Source: Diphasiastrum complanatum (taxonomy: Eukaryota; Streptophyta; Lycopodiopsida; Lycopodiales; Lycopodiaceae). Taken from it: a DNA stretch of 64,000 bases. The notes beneath the pieces are model-generated. The model did not search any database. It had not been told where the DNA came from and saw nothing but the letters and a program-made list of their open reading frames with translations. Numbering within the stretch: position 1 is the first letter of the stretch; every line of letters begins with the position of its first letter. The DNA is taken from assembly GCA_029204225.1 (NCBI GenBank), contig CM055095.1, positions 68,100,755 to 68,164,754 of the forward strand, given 5' to 3'. Shown here piece by piece: positions 32,951 to 45,546 of this stretch. The translations under genes and the position numbers were made by a program.

Positions 32951-33239
32951 TTATTTATGTTGTTTTTCCAATGTTCCATAAATGCTTATGGGACAAACGC
33001 TATGCCACGTATCAAGAAGACATAGAACTCCATAGGTTAATTGAGAATGAAAAGTATTTTATGGGGGTCCATTTTAGTAAAATGAAAATTCATGCCCCCA
33101 ATCTTGCAAAATCAACTAGTTGAAGAGTCTATATATAGCCTCAAAAGTGTTGATGTTGCTCCAAATGCTTATGGGATTATTTGGTGCTTCAACTGTGGTC
33201 TCCTTTCTCCTCATCCCTTCTATAAACTTGATAATACAA

Positions 33240-34165
33240 AGGTAGGAAAAAGAACCTGAAAATAAAAAAAAACCTATGGAAAGCTAACACAGATAACTAA
33301 AATAGTGTAAAAGACCTATAAAAATCAAAATAGTGTAAAAAAAAATCAAAAATAAGCTTTAAAAAATGAAAAAAGAATCAAAATAGTGTACAACTTTCCA
33401 AACAATAATTTTATATAAAAAAATCCCAAAAAAACCAAAAATAAGTTTAAAAAATGAAAAAAAAACCTAAAAAAATCAAATAGTTTAAGAAATTCCAAAA
33501 AAATCAAAACAATAATTTTATGTAAAAAATCCCAAAAAATACCAAAAAATAACAAAAGTAAGCTTTAGAAAATGAAAAAAGTCTTAAGAAAATCAAAATA
33601 TTGTAAAAAAATCCCAAAAAAATCAAAACAATATTTTTATTTAGAAAATTCCAAAAAAACTCAAAAATGAGTTTAAAAATGAGAAAAACTAAAAAAAAAT
33701 CAGAATAATGTAAAAAAATTCCAGAAAAATAAAAAAAAATGTATTTAAAAAATGAAAAAAGAAAGTAACAACAAAAAAAAAAAATCTAAAAACAATTTAA
33801 AAAATTAAAAATAAAAAATTATAGAAAACAGGATGAGTACTTTTAAACAATTGTAAATAATAAAAAAAAACAAAAAAAAAGAGAAATATAATTAAATATG
33901 GTACTAAATCTTAAAAAACCGTAATACAAACTTAAAACCTCTAAGAAACTTAAAAACCCTACAAAAAAAATCTAGAAAGCCTTAAAAGAATTTAACCTTA
34001 ATAAAAAACTTTAATGGGACATAGAATTTTAAAAAAAACTTTCTAAAAAAACTAAATACTAAAAAAGCCATAAGAACTTAAAAATTAAAGTGTAAACTTG
34101 GAAAAAACCTTAAATAAATACAAAAATAATTATAAAAACAAGAAAAAAACACAAAACATACAAAA
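33240..34165. repeat. A-rich degenerate tandem repeat
   Basis: The plus strand is mostly A with interruptions. The anchor AAGCTTTAAAAAATGAAAAAAG and variants appear near 33354, 33443, 33560 and 33670, giving a loose period of 90-117 bp with TCAAAACAATAATTTTAT between. Later sequence is simply A-rich. Confidence 0.7.
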
Positions 34166-34168
34166 TTC

Positions 34169-34512
34169 AAGGGCTAGGGGGTAAGGGCTAAGGGCCAAGG
34201 TCTAGGGTTAAGGGCCAAAGTGCTAAGGCTAAGGGTTAAGGCGTAAGGACCGAGGGCCAAGGCTAAGGATTAAGGGCCAAGTGCTAAGGCTAAGGAACTA
34301 GGGGCAAGGGCGAAGGACAAGGGCTAAACGCTAAGGGCCAAGTGCTAAGGCTAAGGACCTAGGTGCAAGGGCCAAGGGAAAGGGCTAAAAGCTAAGGGCC
34401 AAGTGCTAAGGCTAAGGGCCGAGGGTTAAGGGCCTAGGGGCAAGGGCCAAGTGCCAACGACCAACGGCTATGGGCTAAGGGCAAAGGGCTAAGGGCCAAG
34501 AGCAAGGACGAA
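34169..34512. repeat. GGGCTAA/GGGCCAA minisatellite
   Basis: About 340 bp are made of short G-rich words: AAGGGCTAAGGGCCAAG, CTAAGGC, GGGTTAAGG, often seven bases long. It resembles a degenerate telomere-type heptamer (plant TTTAGGG), but the words have C or AA where the telomere has T, so it is not a plain interstitial telomere. It adjoins the A-rich array and a 34-bp duplication of TTTCATAATTTTG at 34516 and 34550. Confidence 0.75.
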
Positions 34513-34631
34513 GATTTCATAATTTTGCTAATTATACTTTTATTACAGTTTCATAATTTTGGTAATTATACTTTCAATAGCATTGCAAATCTTAACATAA
34601 AGTGTACTTATTCTATTTTTAAGGTTACTAT

Positions 34632-35615
34632 ATGGACTGCTCCAGAGAAGATGTTCCAGTTGTTTTATTTTTTTGGAAAGAAGTGGTTGCATTTGGAAAT
34701 GTCTTAATTACTGAATCAAATAAAACATGCTTTTTTAGAGGAGTTGATACAGATAAAAGTGTGTTCCTAATTTCAAAGGTGTTTAAAATGGATTGTCCTT
34801 TGCCATACCCTCATGGTGATTTTGATCACCTAGGAGACGTTTATAACTATATTTCCATCAACGTCATCGCAAAAAAAATCTTGTGGGATAATGCAGATAT
34901 TGTCAACATGAATGAACTCGTTCTTGCCAATTGTCCATTATACAACTTTGATGATGTTGTTGATTGTATGAATTTCAAAGGGGTAGTAGTTTTCACTGCT
35001 AAATTCAGGCTACTATCCTAGTGAAAAAAACTTGCTTGTTATCGTGAAGTTGACTTCAATTAGATCGTAATATGTCAAGATCAAGTAACTATAACTCTAA
35101 TATCTTGGCAGAAATCGAAGATATTTCTCATGATCATAATATGTGAAGAACAAGTTACAACTATAGCTCGGATATCTTGACAAGAATCGAAGATATCTCT
35201 CATAATCATAATATGTCAAGATCAAGTAACTATAACTAGGATATCTTGGCAGAAATCGAAGATATTTCTCATGATCGTAGTATGTCAAAATCAGTTTATA
35301 ACTCAGATATCTTAACAGATGTTGAAGATGTGGTTACTCATAATATGGATGCATCCGCATACAACTCGGATATTCTTACATGTGTGGAGGATGTTGGAAA
35401 GGTTGTTGATAACAACAAAAATAGAAGATGTCATTCTGAAATCAGCATTCAAACAAACCGTACACCAAAAGTATCAATTTTGGCAAGTGCATATGCATCC
35501 ACCTGATGTAATTTAGGTTTTTCGAAATTTGATTTTGATGAACATGATTATATAGGCAACATATTACATGATGCTAATATGACAAACGATCTTTCAAGAT
35601 CAAGATGGTCACAAG
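34632..35615 (+). pseudogene. Decayed gene of unknown family with repeat units
   Basis: A 130-codon plus frame (34632-35021) reads like real protein (FFWKEVVAFGNVLITESNKT, then CPLPYPHGDFDHLGDVYNYI) but matches no family I know. After a gap, 35071-35506 encodes repeats of the type YNSDILxxIEDISHD. A further segment (FDFDEHDYIGNILHDANM, about 35525-35580) runs into the copia LTR at 35616, which cuts the frame within a codon. In-frame stops occur. It may be a host gene or part of an older element. Confidence 0.4.
35071..35400 (+). repeat. Five tandem 63-72-bp coding-like units
   Basis: Unit starts (TATGTCAAGA and variants) fall at 35071, 35140, 35212, 35281 and 35344, so spacings are 69, 72, 69 and 63 bp, all multiples of three. 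Each unit encodes a variant of YNSDILAEIEDISHDHNMS. The last two are the most diverged. Preservation of the triplet period suggests it was once coding. Confidence 0.75.
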
Positions 35616-36673
35616 TGTTGGATTATTTGCCTACCTACTAATCGACTAATCGATTTTTAATTTTCATCCAACTGTTTATCCAGTTCTACGGATTTTCTTG
35701 TGTTTTTATACACTATGTAGAATTACAAGTGTCTTTACATAGTCTGCAGAAATACACGGAGTTTGACAATAGTGTCGGGTCTTCTCTCTCTACAAAAACC
35801 CGACAATGTTACATTTTTCGTCTGTTAGGAACTATGTGTAAATATGCAGTGTCGCCTTTTTCACATTTTTCGCCTATCAAAAATTACGTGTAAAAATGCA
35901 GTGTTGCATTTTTTGCCTATGGTAGTTTATATTTATTTATGCAAAGTGATAGTTTACGTTCATTTATGCAAACAGACTGTTTACGGCCAATTGTGATCGC
36001 TTATTAGCAAGCAACTTCTGAGAAGAACGGGATGAATGCCAACAGACTCCAGCCAACTGGAAGTCGCATTCGACGACCTTATTACTTAGTTTAAATCAGT
36101 TGTTCATACATCTCATTATCAATAAGATTGTGAATTGTGAAGGAGTTGAGTATTATTACACGACGCTTCCTATGCTCTTATCAAGCAGATCGTTCACAAC
36201 TAGAAAGTATTGTACTTAGCTCTCTATCAAGCTTTCAAGCTTGAACTCTCTTGAACATTCTAGCTCAGTCTTTTAGAGATTTATTTTAGAGTTGCAATTG
36301 AGCTACTGCTTATCAACAGAGTCGCTTATTTCGGACTTATTCTCAGTTACTTAGAGATAGCTTTAGAGTGCACGGTTTCTATTCGCTATTGTTTTGCGCT
36401 CATTAGCATCTGATTTTGGTTTTTTGAATCAATACTATTTCGTTATTGCATTCAGTTTGTGTCAGAATGCATGCATCTTTGTATTGCTTTTGTAACTGGT
36501 AGAAATTGTCTGAGAATTCAATACATTATGTTTGGCTATGTATCTAGCGAAAGTTAGTTGCTAAAGATTGGATGTGAATTCCATCAATACTGTTTTGTTT
36601 AATTTTTGATAGGCGTAGTCATGCATTGGAAGTAGGAAGTTTCTGCTATTCCATTACTCACCTATTTTCGACA
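35616..36673 (+). mobile_element. 5' LTR of a plus-strand copia element
   Basis: It begins TGTTGGATTATTTGCC and ends TTTCGACA directly before the primer-binding site, 1058 bp in total. A matching 3' LTR was not seen after the pol remains at 40014, so the element is truncated. Confidence 0.65.
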
Positions 36674-36720
36674 TGGCATCAGAGCATACCGACATGGTAT
36701 CAGAGCATACTATCATAGTA
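36674..36720 (+). promoter_or_regulatory. Duplicated primer-binding site
   Basis: TGGCATCAGAGC (36674-36685) directly follows the LTR and differs by one base from the tRNA-Met match. A perfect TGGTATCAGAGC is at 36695-36706. A third, more decayed TAGTATCAATGC follows. The unit CGACATGGTATCAGAGCATA is about 21 bp. Confidence 0.75.
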
Positions 36721-36966
36721 TCAATGCTAAATCACTACTTCTTTATATGCACCGTCATCATATCAGACTTGTGATCTCTATCAGGGCCTAATGCTATTTC
36801 AATATCAGAGCAAGAAGCTCTAATACTTGATATCTTTCGCGATATCAAATTGATATCATATTCTTTAGTTCCTTTCATCCTTTCAGTATCAAAGAATTGA
36901 TTTCTTGTTGTTGGCATCACTACATCTTAGCGTCATTGATACAATCGACAACAGACTAAGTTCTAG

Positions 36967-37850
36967 ATGGATTTTCAAAGTAAAGCTAGTCTTATCGTAG
37001 ACAAGCTGAATGGATCCAATTATCATTTATGGAAATTTAAGATGAAGACCTTGCTAATCGTCAATGAGTTGTGGGATGTTGTTACAGTTATCGAAGTGAA
37101 ACTTGAAGACGAGACAAAAGACTCAAAATGGAAATCGAAGGATGGTAAAGCTTTTGCGCTTATTATCCTCAATATATCAGATACTCAAATTGGCCACATA
37201 GCTGAAGCTAAGACTTTGAAAGAAGTTTGGGACATCCTGAGATCACTATATGATGTGAGAGATGTAACTACTAAGTTACATCTTCGAAGAAAATTCTTCA
37301 CACTCAAGATGTCGAATAATAATTCTCTTCATAATCATATTAACCAGAAAGACTCTCTTGTAACAAATGGCCGCTGTCGGATCAGTCATAGATGATCAAG
37401 ATACAATTATGACATTGCTTTCAAGCCTGCCCTCTACATATGAGAACTGGGTGATGATCATCACAACACACTCAGATTTAACTCTTACCAGAGTTATCAC
37501 TATATTGCTGCAAGAAGATAATCGAAGAAGTCAAGACACTTTGTCTATCTCTTCATCTCATGCTCTATATGTCAACAATGGCTCGAAACGACAGAAGCAG
37601 AAAAGCTCCAAGCAGTCTGCATCGAATCAAAAACAAACTTAAAGTCAAGAACAATCATCGAATCCATATTCGTAGAAGAAGAAGATGTTTTACAGGTATT
37701 GCAAACGCAATAACCATGAGATCCAGGATTGCCAAATTCTCAAAGCGAAGAATGCAGCCAAGCAATCTGATCAACAAGCAAAACAATTACAACATCTCTT
37801 GAAGTCGAAATAGATGAAGGCGCTTTTATGGTCAAAGACAAATACACGAA
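36967..37850 (+). pseudogene. Copia gag and protease start, frameshifted
   Basis: ATG at 36967 opens a UBN2-type gag (LNGSNYHLWKFKMKTLL). It shifts frame near 37360 and again near 37640. The zinc knuckle reads FYRYCKRNNHEIQDC: the first Cys is lost. The protease region from 37855 has WFLDFVPTQHM, so the usual DSG is DFV. Confidence 0.75.
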
Positions 37851-39125
37851 TTCAGATGATTCATGGTTTTTGGATTTCGTACCTACTCAACACATGACCA
37901 ATCAACGTGAGATCTTCAACTCCTATACGCCTTACAACACAAAGAAGTATGTTCATCTTGGTGACAATAGCACTCACACTATTGAAGGTGAAGGTACTAT
38001 AAGATTGAGATTCCAACATAACTACTGTCAAAAGTCTTGTATGTTCCTAAACTCTCTACAAATCTGTTATCAGTAAGTAGAACTACAGATTTAGGTCATA
38101 AGGTGGAGTTTGAATCTGATCCATGTAGAATTATTGATAGGAGTAATAAGATCCTTGCACTCGGCAAGAGGCATGGATACTTATATAGATTGGCACATTG
38201 GTATTATGATTCTAGTCAAGCCTTGAAAACCTTTGTTCTTGTCAATAAAGCATTACTATGACATCATCGTTTAGGACACTTGAATTATGCATCTGTTTAG
38301 AACATGTCTAGACAATCACTAGCACTTGATCTCGACTATCCTTCTGGCAAAGTCGATGTCCCTGTCTCCCATAGCTGCATATTTGGAAAGCAGACTAGGA
38401 TTCCTTTTAGATCGAGTCATAGGCATGCAACAAAAGGTCTGTTAGATGTTGTTCATACAGATATATGTGGACCTATGCAAATTTCTTCATTGCTACATGC
38501 AAAGTATTTCATTACCTTTATTGATGAATTCTCCAGAAGAACAACTGTTTACTTCATTAAACAAAAATCAGAAGCTTTCATCAAGTTCATACAATTCAAA
38601 GAGCATGCAGAAAACTAGACTGGTAAACGAATCAAAGCACTGAGGTCAGATAATGGGGGAGAATACATCTCCACCGAATTCAAGGAGTACTACCTTAACA
38701 ATGGCATTGAGCAACAATACACTACCTCCTATTCGCCTCAATCAAATGGTCTTGCTGAGAGAAAGCACAAAACCTTAGTCGAATTGACAAAGTGCATGTT
38801 ATCACATGCAACACTTCTGAAGTCCTTCTGGGCTAAAGTTGTTTCAACAACAACCTATATTCAGAACAGATGTCCTACTAAAGGTCTCTCAGACAAAACA
38901 TTATTTGAAGTTTGGACAGATACCAAACCTTCTTTATCAGACTTACGAGTTTTTGGATGTATTGCTTATGCACAGATTCTTCATGATCTCATGAAGAAAC
39001 TCGACTTCCAGAGCATCAATTGTATTTTCATCAGCTCCACTACTTCAGATCAAGCCTACAAGTTGTTCGATTCCATCGAGTCGAAGATATTCACTAGCCA
39101 AGATATCATCTTCATCAAAGATTAG
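37851..39125 (+). pseudogene. Copia protease/integrase remnant
   Basis: After the protease comes a pre-integrase segment and an integrase core with HTDICGPM, LRSDNGGEY and NGLAERKHKT, so the D-D-E residues are present. A stop (38616-38618) and frameshifts (about 38075, 38260) interrupt it. The integrase C-terminal part (LRVFGCIAYAQ) ends at a TAG at 39123. Confidence 0.8.
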
Positions 39126-40014
39126 TTTATCAACCTCAAAGGAAAAGGCAATGCCCATGTAGCCGACCTGTTAGACTCTCCTAACAATTTGAACTTTTCA
39201 GTTCCTCAGTCGACTATTCTCATTGAAGGTCCAAGCTCATCTACTTTTGACGAACAAAAAATCAACGGTGAATCAAACGATGATGATGTTGCAGTTCAAC
39301 AACTACAATATGATGAAAATGATCAACTTCCTCTATGTTCTAGAAGATCATCAAGAGCTAGCAGACCACCTATCAAGTATATCGACGAGTTTGCAGCCTA
39401 CCTTATTCATGAGCCGACGACTGTCGAAGAGGCACTCAATCAGCCGGATTCTGATCTCTGGAAAGAAGCTATGGATAAAGAGTATTCATCTCTTATCAAG
39501 AACCAGACATAGACGATTGTGCATGACTTGTCACCAGAGGATTTTCTTAGGTATACAACGTCGATTGAGACTTTCAGTCTAGTAGTCAAGCAATTTTCTA
39601 TTCGACTTTTATTATCGTTTGTTGCTGCAGCAGATTTGGAAATATATCAAATGGACAACATATCTCAATGGAGTTATTGAAGAAGACATTTACATGGTTC
39701 AACCCAAAGGTTATATTATCGAGGGTAAACACAATCATGTGTGTAAACTCCATAAGGCACTTTATGGCTTGAAGCAATCTGCTCGAGCATGGTTTAAAAG
39801 GATCAATACTTTTCTTATTGATCACAGCTACACACCTAGCTCTTTAGATTCAAATGTTTACTTCAAGACAGTGCAACAATCTTTTATCATTATCACTTTG
39901 TATGCGGACGATACATTGCTTTTCAGCAACAGTACCGATCTGATAGAAGAAGGCAAGACAATGATATCTTCCGAATTCGACATTCATGTTGTACATAAAA
40001 GGTATGTGAATTGA
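39126..40014 (+). pseudogene. Copia RT remnant
   Basis: The linker (SRRSSRASRPPIKYIDEF) and the start of RT (LWKEAMDKEYSSLIKNQT) precede a frameshifted RT core: YLNGVIEEDIYMVQPKGY, LHKALYGLKQSARAWF and the YADD box near 39900. It stops at 40014. RNase H is absent. Confidence 0.8.
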
Positions 40015-40582
<568 letters not shown>

Positions 40583-40756
40583 CATCATGAAAGAGATTAA
40601 TTAGCAAACCATCCTCTAAGAAATAGGAATTGGCCCATTAATGAGAAAGGTGGCCAATAAATGTGGTGGCCAGTAATGGTAAAGGTGGGCCACCTTTATT
40701 AAAAGGCAGCTATACCCTTCAAAAAAATATGTTTTGAAGGGTATATATAACCCAGT

Positions 40757-41357
40757 TGCTGAATTCACACGTGTGGGACGCCCTACACATGTATTTTTGA
40801 TCTCCTAAGTACAATAACACCATAAAGATCAGACTAGCATTGGTTGTCAATAGGAAAGCTGATCATACAAACAATATTATTGTGCTACAAGCAAGATCTG
40901 TCAACAAAACATAAGACAAAGCATCATAAATGCCTCTACTCGGCTAGAGAGAGAAAATAGCAAGTACAAAACTCGTGGAGAGAGAGAGGGCACAAAGAGC
41001 TTGTCTCCAAATTTGCATTATACACAAATTTCATCATTTTCCCAATGAGAGTACATCACATATATATAGATCCATGGACTCTTCTCCTACTTTGAGTTGT
41101 GGATCCACCTCTCAAGCTATCTAGACTTATCCAAGCCACTTTCTATGTCTAATTGTGCCACATAGTCTTTTCATGCATTAAATGTGGCATGTGAAGTACA
41201 AATGGCAATTCCTATGGCAGCTCGAGTTTCTACTTCTACCTACCTTGAATATTTTATTCTAAGATGGGTCTATACTAAGCCAAAAGAGCTCAATTCATCT
41301 TTGGCATTTTTAGGACCTATACTCACAACATTAGATAGATTTTTCAATATTTTGATA
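40757..41357 (-). mobile_element. Probable 3' LTR of a degenerate copia element
   Basis: It lies directly downstream of the RNase H end on the minus strand, next to a GGAGGAG purine tract (41358-41365). It contains a TTCACACGTGTGGG palindrome at 40764-40777 and a CTCGGCTAGAGAGAG phrase near 40935. Its first bases read TATCAAAATA instead of TGT. The outer end is a guess. Confidence 0.5.
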
Positions 41358-41375
41358 CTCCTCCTAAAAATGTAT

Positions 41376-42459
41376 CTAATGTGGATCAAGCATTGATCTT
41401 GAGATAAGACCAAGATTAGACCTATGCTTCGAGAAGGCACTTCTGCAAAGTGGCTTTGTGAGAAGATCAGCAATACACGAAGATGTGTTGACATGTTCTA
41501 AGTTGATTTCACCTCCAATGAGCTTTTCCCTTACAAAATGGTGTGCCACTTCTATATGCTTGCTTCTTGCATGAAAAATAGGATTGTTTGCAAGAGCTTG
41601 TGCCGATATGTTTTCACATTTGATCAAGGGAAGATCATCCTCTTTGATGCACTTTAGCTCCATGATTAACCTCTTGATCCAAAGCACCTCTTTAGTTGTT
41701 GTAGTGAGTGCTTTGTACTCGGCCTCACAAGATGATAGAGATATGGTATCCTGCTTCTTTGAAAGCCAAGACACAAGATTGCCTCCACAAAAGATAGTAT
41801 ATGCATTAATGGAATTTTGATCCATTTTATCACTAGCAAAATCGGAAACTGAATAGCCAACAATGGTTAGATCTTCATTCTTGTACAATAAACCATAATC
41901 TTGAGAAGAAGATACATATCTTAGAACTCTCTTGGCCATCTTCCAATGTTGGATCTTGGGATCTTGCATAAATTGACTCAATTTGTGCACACAATAGTTC
42001 AAATCGGGTCCAGTGATAGTAAGCCAAATTAAAGAGCCTATAAGACTCCTATAAAGTGTGATGTCCTCGAAGGATCTTTCATCACCTTTAATAGGATCTT
42101 TTACATGTTGCTCCATGGGAGTGTCTATGCCTTTACAACTTTGCATATTGAATTTTCTCAACATAGAAAAGACATATCTAGATTGACAAATAAAAGCATA
42201 CTCTTCATGAAAATCAATCTCAAGGCCCAAACTAGCATCAAACAACTTCCACTAAGAATAATGTCATCTACATAGGTTAGGAGAATGAAATATTACTACC
42301 ATCAAATTTTAAGTACATAGAAGGATCATAGTCACTAAGCACAAATCCTAATGAAAGCAGAAAGTTGTGGAGTCTTGAATACCATGATCTAGGTGCTTGC
42401 TTTAAGCCATAAAGACTTCTAAATAGCAAACACACCTTAGATTTATCCTTGATAAATCC
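41376..42459 (-). pseudogene. Copia RT end and RNase H
   Basis: The 290-codon frame from 42245 to 41376 carries GSLIWLTITGPDLNYCV, FASDKMDQNSINAYTIF, SLSSCEAEYKALT and FHARSKHIEVAHHFVRE. The YVDD box lies upstream at about 42255-42275 in a different frame. The frame breaks around 42245 and 42460. Confidence 0.85.
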
Positions 42460-43500
42460 TTAAGGTTGTTCCATGTATATTTCCTCCTCAAGATAGCCAT
42501 TCAAAAAAGCATTGGAGACATCAAGTTGAAACAGTTTCCACTTAAAAAATAAGGCAAGAGAGATTATCATTCTTATTGTCACCATCTTTGCTACAGGAGC
42601 AAAGGTTTCTTCATAGTCAAGGCCATATATTTGTGAAAAGCCTTTAGCACATAATCTTGCCTTGTACTTGTTGATGGAGCCATCATGATTGTACTTGATC
42701 TTGAACACCCACTTGCATCCAATGATATGCATGTAAGGTGGTGGATCCACTAGCTCCCATGTGTGGTTGGTGATCAAGGCATCATATTCAATCTTCATGG
42801 CCTAATACCACTCCTTGGTATTGAGGGCTTCTTGAACATCTTTGGGCTCCTCATGAGAAACAAAATAAGCATAAGTGAAATCAAGATCCACTTGTTTTCC
42901 TTTGTCATCATAAGTGAGCCTCTTGGGCTCGGATCTCTCCCTCATGGATCTTCTAGGAGTGAAAATCCGAGGACTTCTATCTTCAAATATTGACTCCTCC
43001 ATATGTTGATTGTCTTCAATAACAATAGGTGATAGACTTTGAGGTTGTTTGATCTCGGCCCCTCCAAGATTGGACTTTTCTTCTTCATGAAAAACTACAT
43101 CTCTACTATCGATTACTTTAGAGGTAGAGAGCATGTAGATTCGATAGGCTTTCTTGTTGGATGAATATCCAACCATTACTCCTTTGCTTGCACAAGGATC
43201 ATCCTTCTTTCTCATTTCCAAGGGAATATGGACAAAGCATATGCATCCAAATACTCTAAGGTGTTCAACCTCAGGTTTCTTCAAATAGAGTGTTTCATAT
43301 GGTGACTTTCCTCCAAGTGCAACATGAGGGAGTCTATTGCAAAGATAGTTTGAACAATTGATAGCCTCACCCCAAAAGTCTTTTGGCAAGGATGTCTCAA
43401 TTCTAATGGTTTTGGCACATTCACACAGTGTTCTATTCTTTCTTTCAGCCACCCCATTTTGAGATGGTGTATATGCACAAGAAAACTCCCTTTTAATGCC
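42460..43500 (-). pseudogene. Copia integrase C-terminal part and RT N-terminal part
   Basis: The frame 43452-42802 covers the integrase end (NRTLCECAKTIRIETSLPKDFW, then LRVFGCICFVH) and the linker to RT. A TAG at 42799-42801 separates it from 42798-42460, which carries IGCKWVFKIKYNHDGSI and QLDVSNAFLNGYLEEEIYM of RT in the same frame. Confidence 0.85.
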
Positions 43501-44159
43501 TTAAAGCTCACAATAATCATGAAATTTATTGGAAGTGTACTCACCACCTCCATCACTTCTAAGAATCTTGATTTTGCAAGAAAATTGCTTTTCAACTAGA
43601 GCTTTGAACTTTAGGAAATAGTCAAACACCATAGATTTTGAAGCTAGAAGATATACCCAAGTAAATCTAGTGAAATCATCAATGAAAGTTACAAAGCAAG
43701 TAGCACCACCCTTGCTCTTTGAAGATGAGCAGTGCACATCTGAGTGTATGAGCTCCAGTGGATGTGTAGTCTTGATAGATGACTTCGGAAAAAGGCTTCT
43801 TATGAGACTTAGATATGGCACAAGCCTCACATGGCTTGAAATTTTTGGAGATAAGATTAGGCAAGCCAATAGCTTTGGCTTTCTTGACCATGGACACCAT
43901 AGAATTATAGTTAGGATGTCCCAACCTTCTATGCCATAGTTCCTCCAAGGACATATGAGTAGCAAAAGCACTATCACAAGAGTTAGCATACTCTTTGGGA
44001 TCAAGCTTGTAGATTCCACCATATCTAGACCCAAATGCAAGGATATCATCATGCTTTTTTATTGTACATGTATCAACATTGAAATTCACATCTAGTCCAC
44101 TATCAAACAATTGCCCAACACTAATAAGATTTTTTGTTAACTCGGGAACAAAAAGTACA
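43501..44159 (-). pseudogene. Copia pre-integrase and integrase core
   Basis: The pre-integrase zinc region ([15 protein letters not shown], then [14 protein letters not shown]) is in frame 44110-43679. The core ([39 protein letters not shown]) is in frame 44052-43501. A frameshift lies near 43785. Confidence 0.85.
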
Positions 44160-45178
44160 TTAGATGTGAGAAAGAACTTTTGATGAAGAAAGCTTTAAGG
44201 GAATGGTCCCTATGCCTTCAATAGCACACTCATGATCATTTGCTGTGTAGATGGACTTCTTGGCTCCTTCATAAGATGTCATGGATGAAAAAGAATACTT
44301 GGAGCTACACATATGTGAGGAAGCTCCACTGTCGATATACCACGAACCATCCTTCTTGAAAGGTGATGAAGAAAAACTCGAGACCATAAGAGATCCCTCT
44401 CCATGAGCATCTTCTTTCTCTTCATTAGAAATGTTGGCTTGCTTGAATTGACTCTTTTTCTTGAAGCAATTGGTGGCATAATGTCCCTTCTTGCCACAAA
44501 AGAAACACTTGATGTTTTTCTTCTTCTTCTTGGATGTGGAAGCTTGAGAGGACTCATCCTCATCTCCGTTCTCCTTGGAAATAAGATTGTTCTTGCTTGA
44601 AGAGAATTGGTGTTGATTCTTACTTCTTGTCTTGTGCTTGTCTTTGGTAAAGAGAGCTTTACCATCAATGTTGAGAGACAGTCTCTCCATTTTCAAGAGT
44701 TTAACTCTTGTCTTGATTCTTCAGAAATGAGCACACTTTGGAGTGCTTCCAAACTTGGTAGCTCCTCCTTAATGGCATAACTCTGAACAAGGTTGTCATA
44801 TTAACTCTCATTACATAAGCTGAGGCACATTCATCACTTCTCTGTACACTTTGAAAAATTTGGTTTCTTAGTGTTAGAAGTCTAGAAGTATTTTTTGCCT
44901 CATAGATAGACTTGAGGGTATCCCAAGCATCTTTGGCATTAGTACAAGCACCAATTTCTCTTAAGATGTCATTTGAGACATTCATCTTAATATAATGCAA
45001 AGCCATCCTGGCTCTCTTTTTGTACTTTGGAATTTCTTGAGGAATTTGTGGTTCTTCTTCAATGCCAACAATATCCATCACATCTTGTAGTATTAAGACA
45101 GATTCCATTCTAATCTTCCAAATTGAGTAATTGGAGGTTGACAATCTTTCACTTGCTTGTAATAGAAAGACACCCATT
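44160..45178 (-). pseudogene. Copia gag, zinc knuckle and protease start
   Basis: Gag starts near 45178 (LLQASERLSTSNYSIWKIRM) and shifts near 44815 and at 44700. The second frame (44696-44160) has an intact zinc knuckle CFFCGKKGHYATNC and the protease triad WYIDSGASSHM. This gag and the one at 62860-63842 are close relatives. Confidence 0.85.
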
Positions 45179-45179
45179 G

Positions 45180-45546
45180 ATTCATCGAAACGACACCACC
45201 CTGAAGACGATATTTCTATTGGTTGAAGGATAGTCAGGCTAGTTAGATAGGCTGGAAAATATTCAATGGAGCCAAGAGTTGATTTGACTGACATGAGATC
45301 TGGAAGCATAGAGGATATTGTATCATCCTCTAATAATGATGATGCGTTGGGTGAGTTTGAGGAGGAAACAAATGTCAATCTTGATGTTTATTTCTCTGAT
45401 GATGTTGGTTACGTGTGGGACAAACGTACGTATTGAATTGAGTCAAAAAATATTCGCCGAGCCTCCCTTTATACAAACCAACGTGCCCTTGATTTCTCCT
45501 TTATTGAACAATTGCACGAATCTGTTTGCATGATAAACAAGCCTGC
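45180..45546 (+). pseudogene. Short orphan coding-like stretch
   Basis: The plus frame from 45251 reads DLTDMRSGSIEDIVSSSNND, then EEETNVNLDVYFSDDVGY, has one TGA near 45434-45436 and continues to 45546 (RALDFSFIEQLHESVCM). It is acidic and looks like real protein. The family is unknown. It is bounded by a copia gag on one side and an LTR start on the other. Confidence 0.3.

Noticed and set aside
32602-33123. 173-codon plus-strand ORF
   Set aside because: Up to about 32900 it is the antisense of the gypsy gag with zinc knuckles. The last part is unassigned, and I saw no reason to call a gene.
34169-34512. Interstitial telomere
   Set aside because: The words are GGGCTAA and GGGCCAA with much variation, not TTTAGGG.
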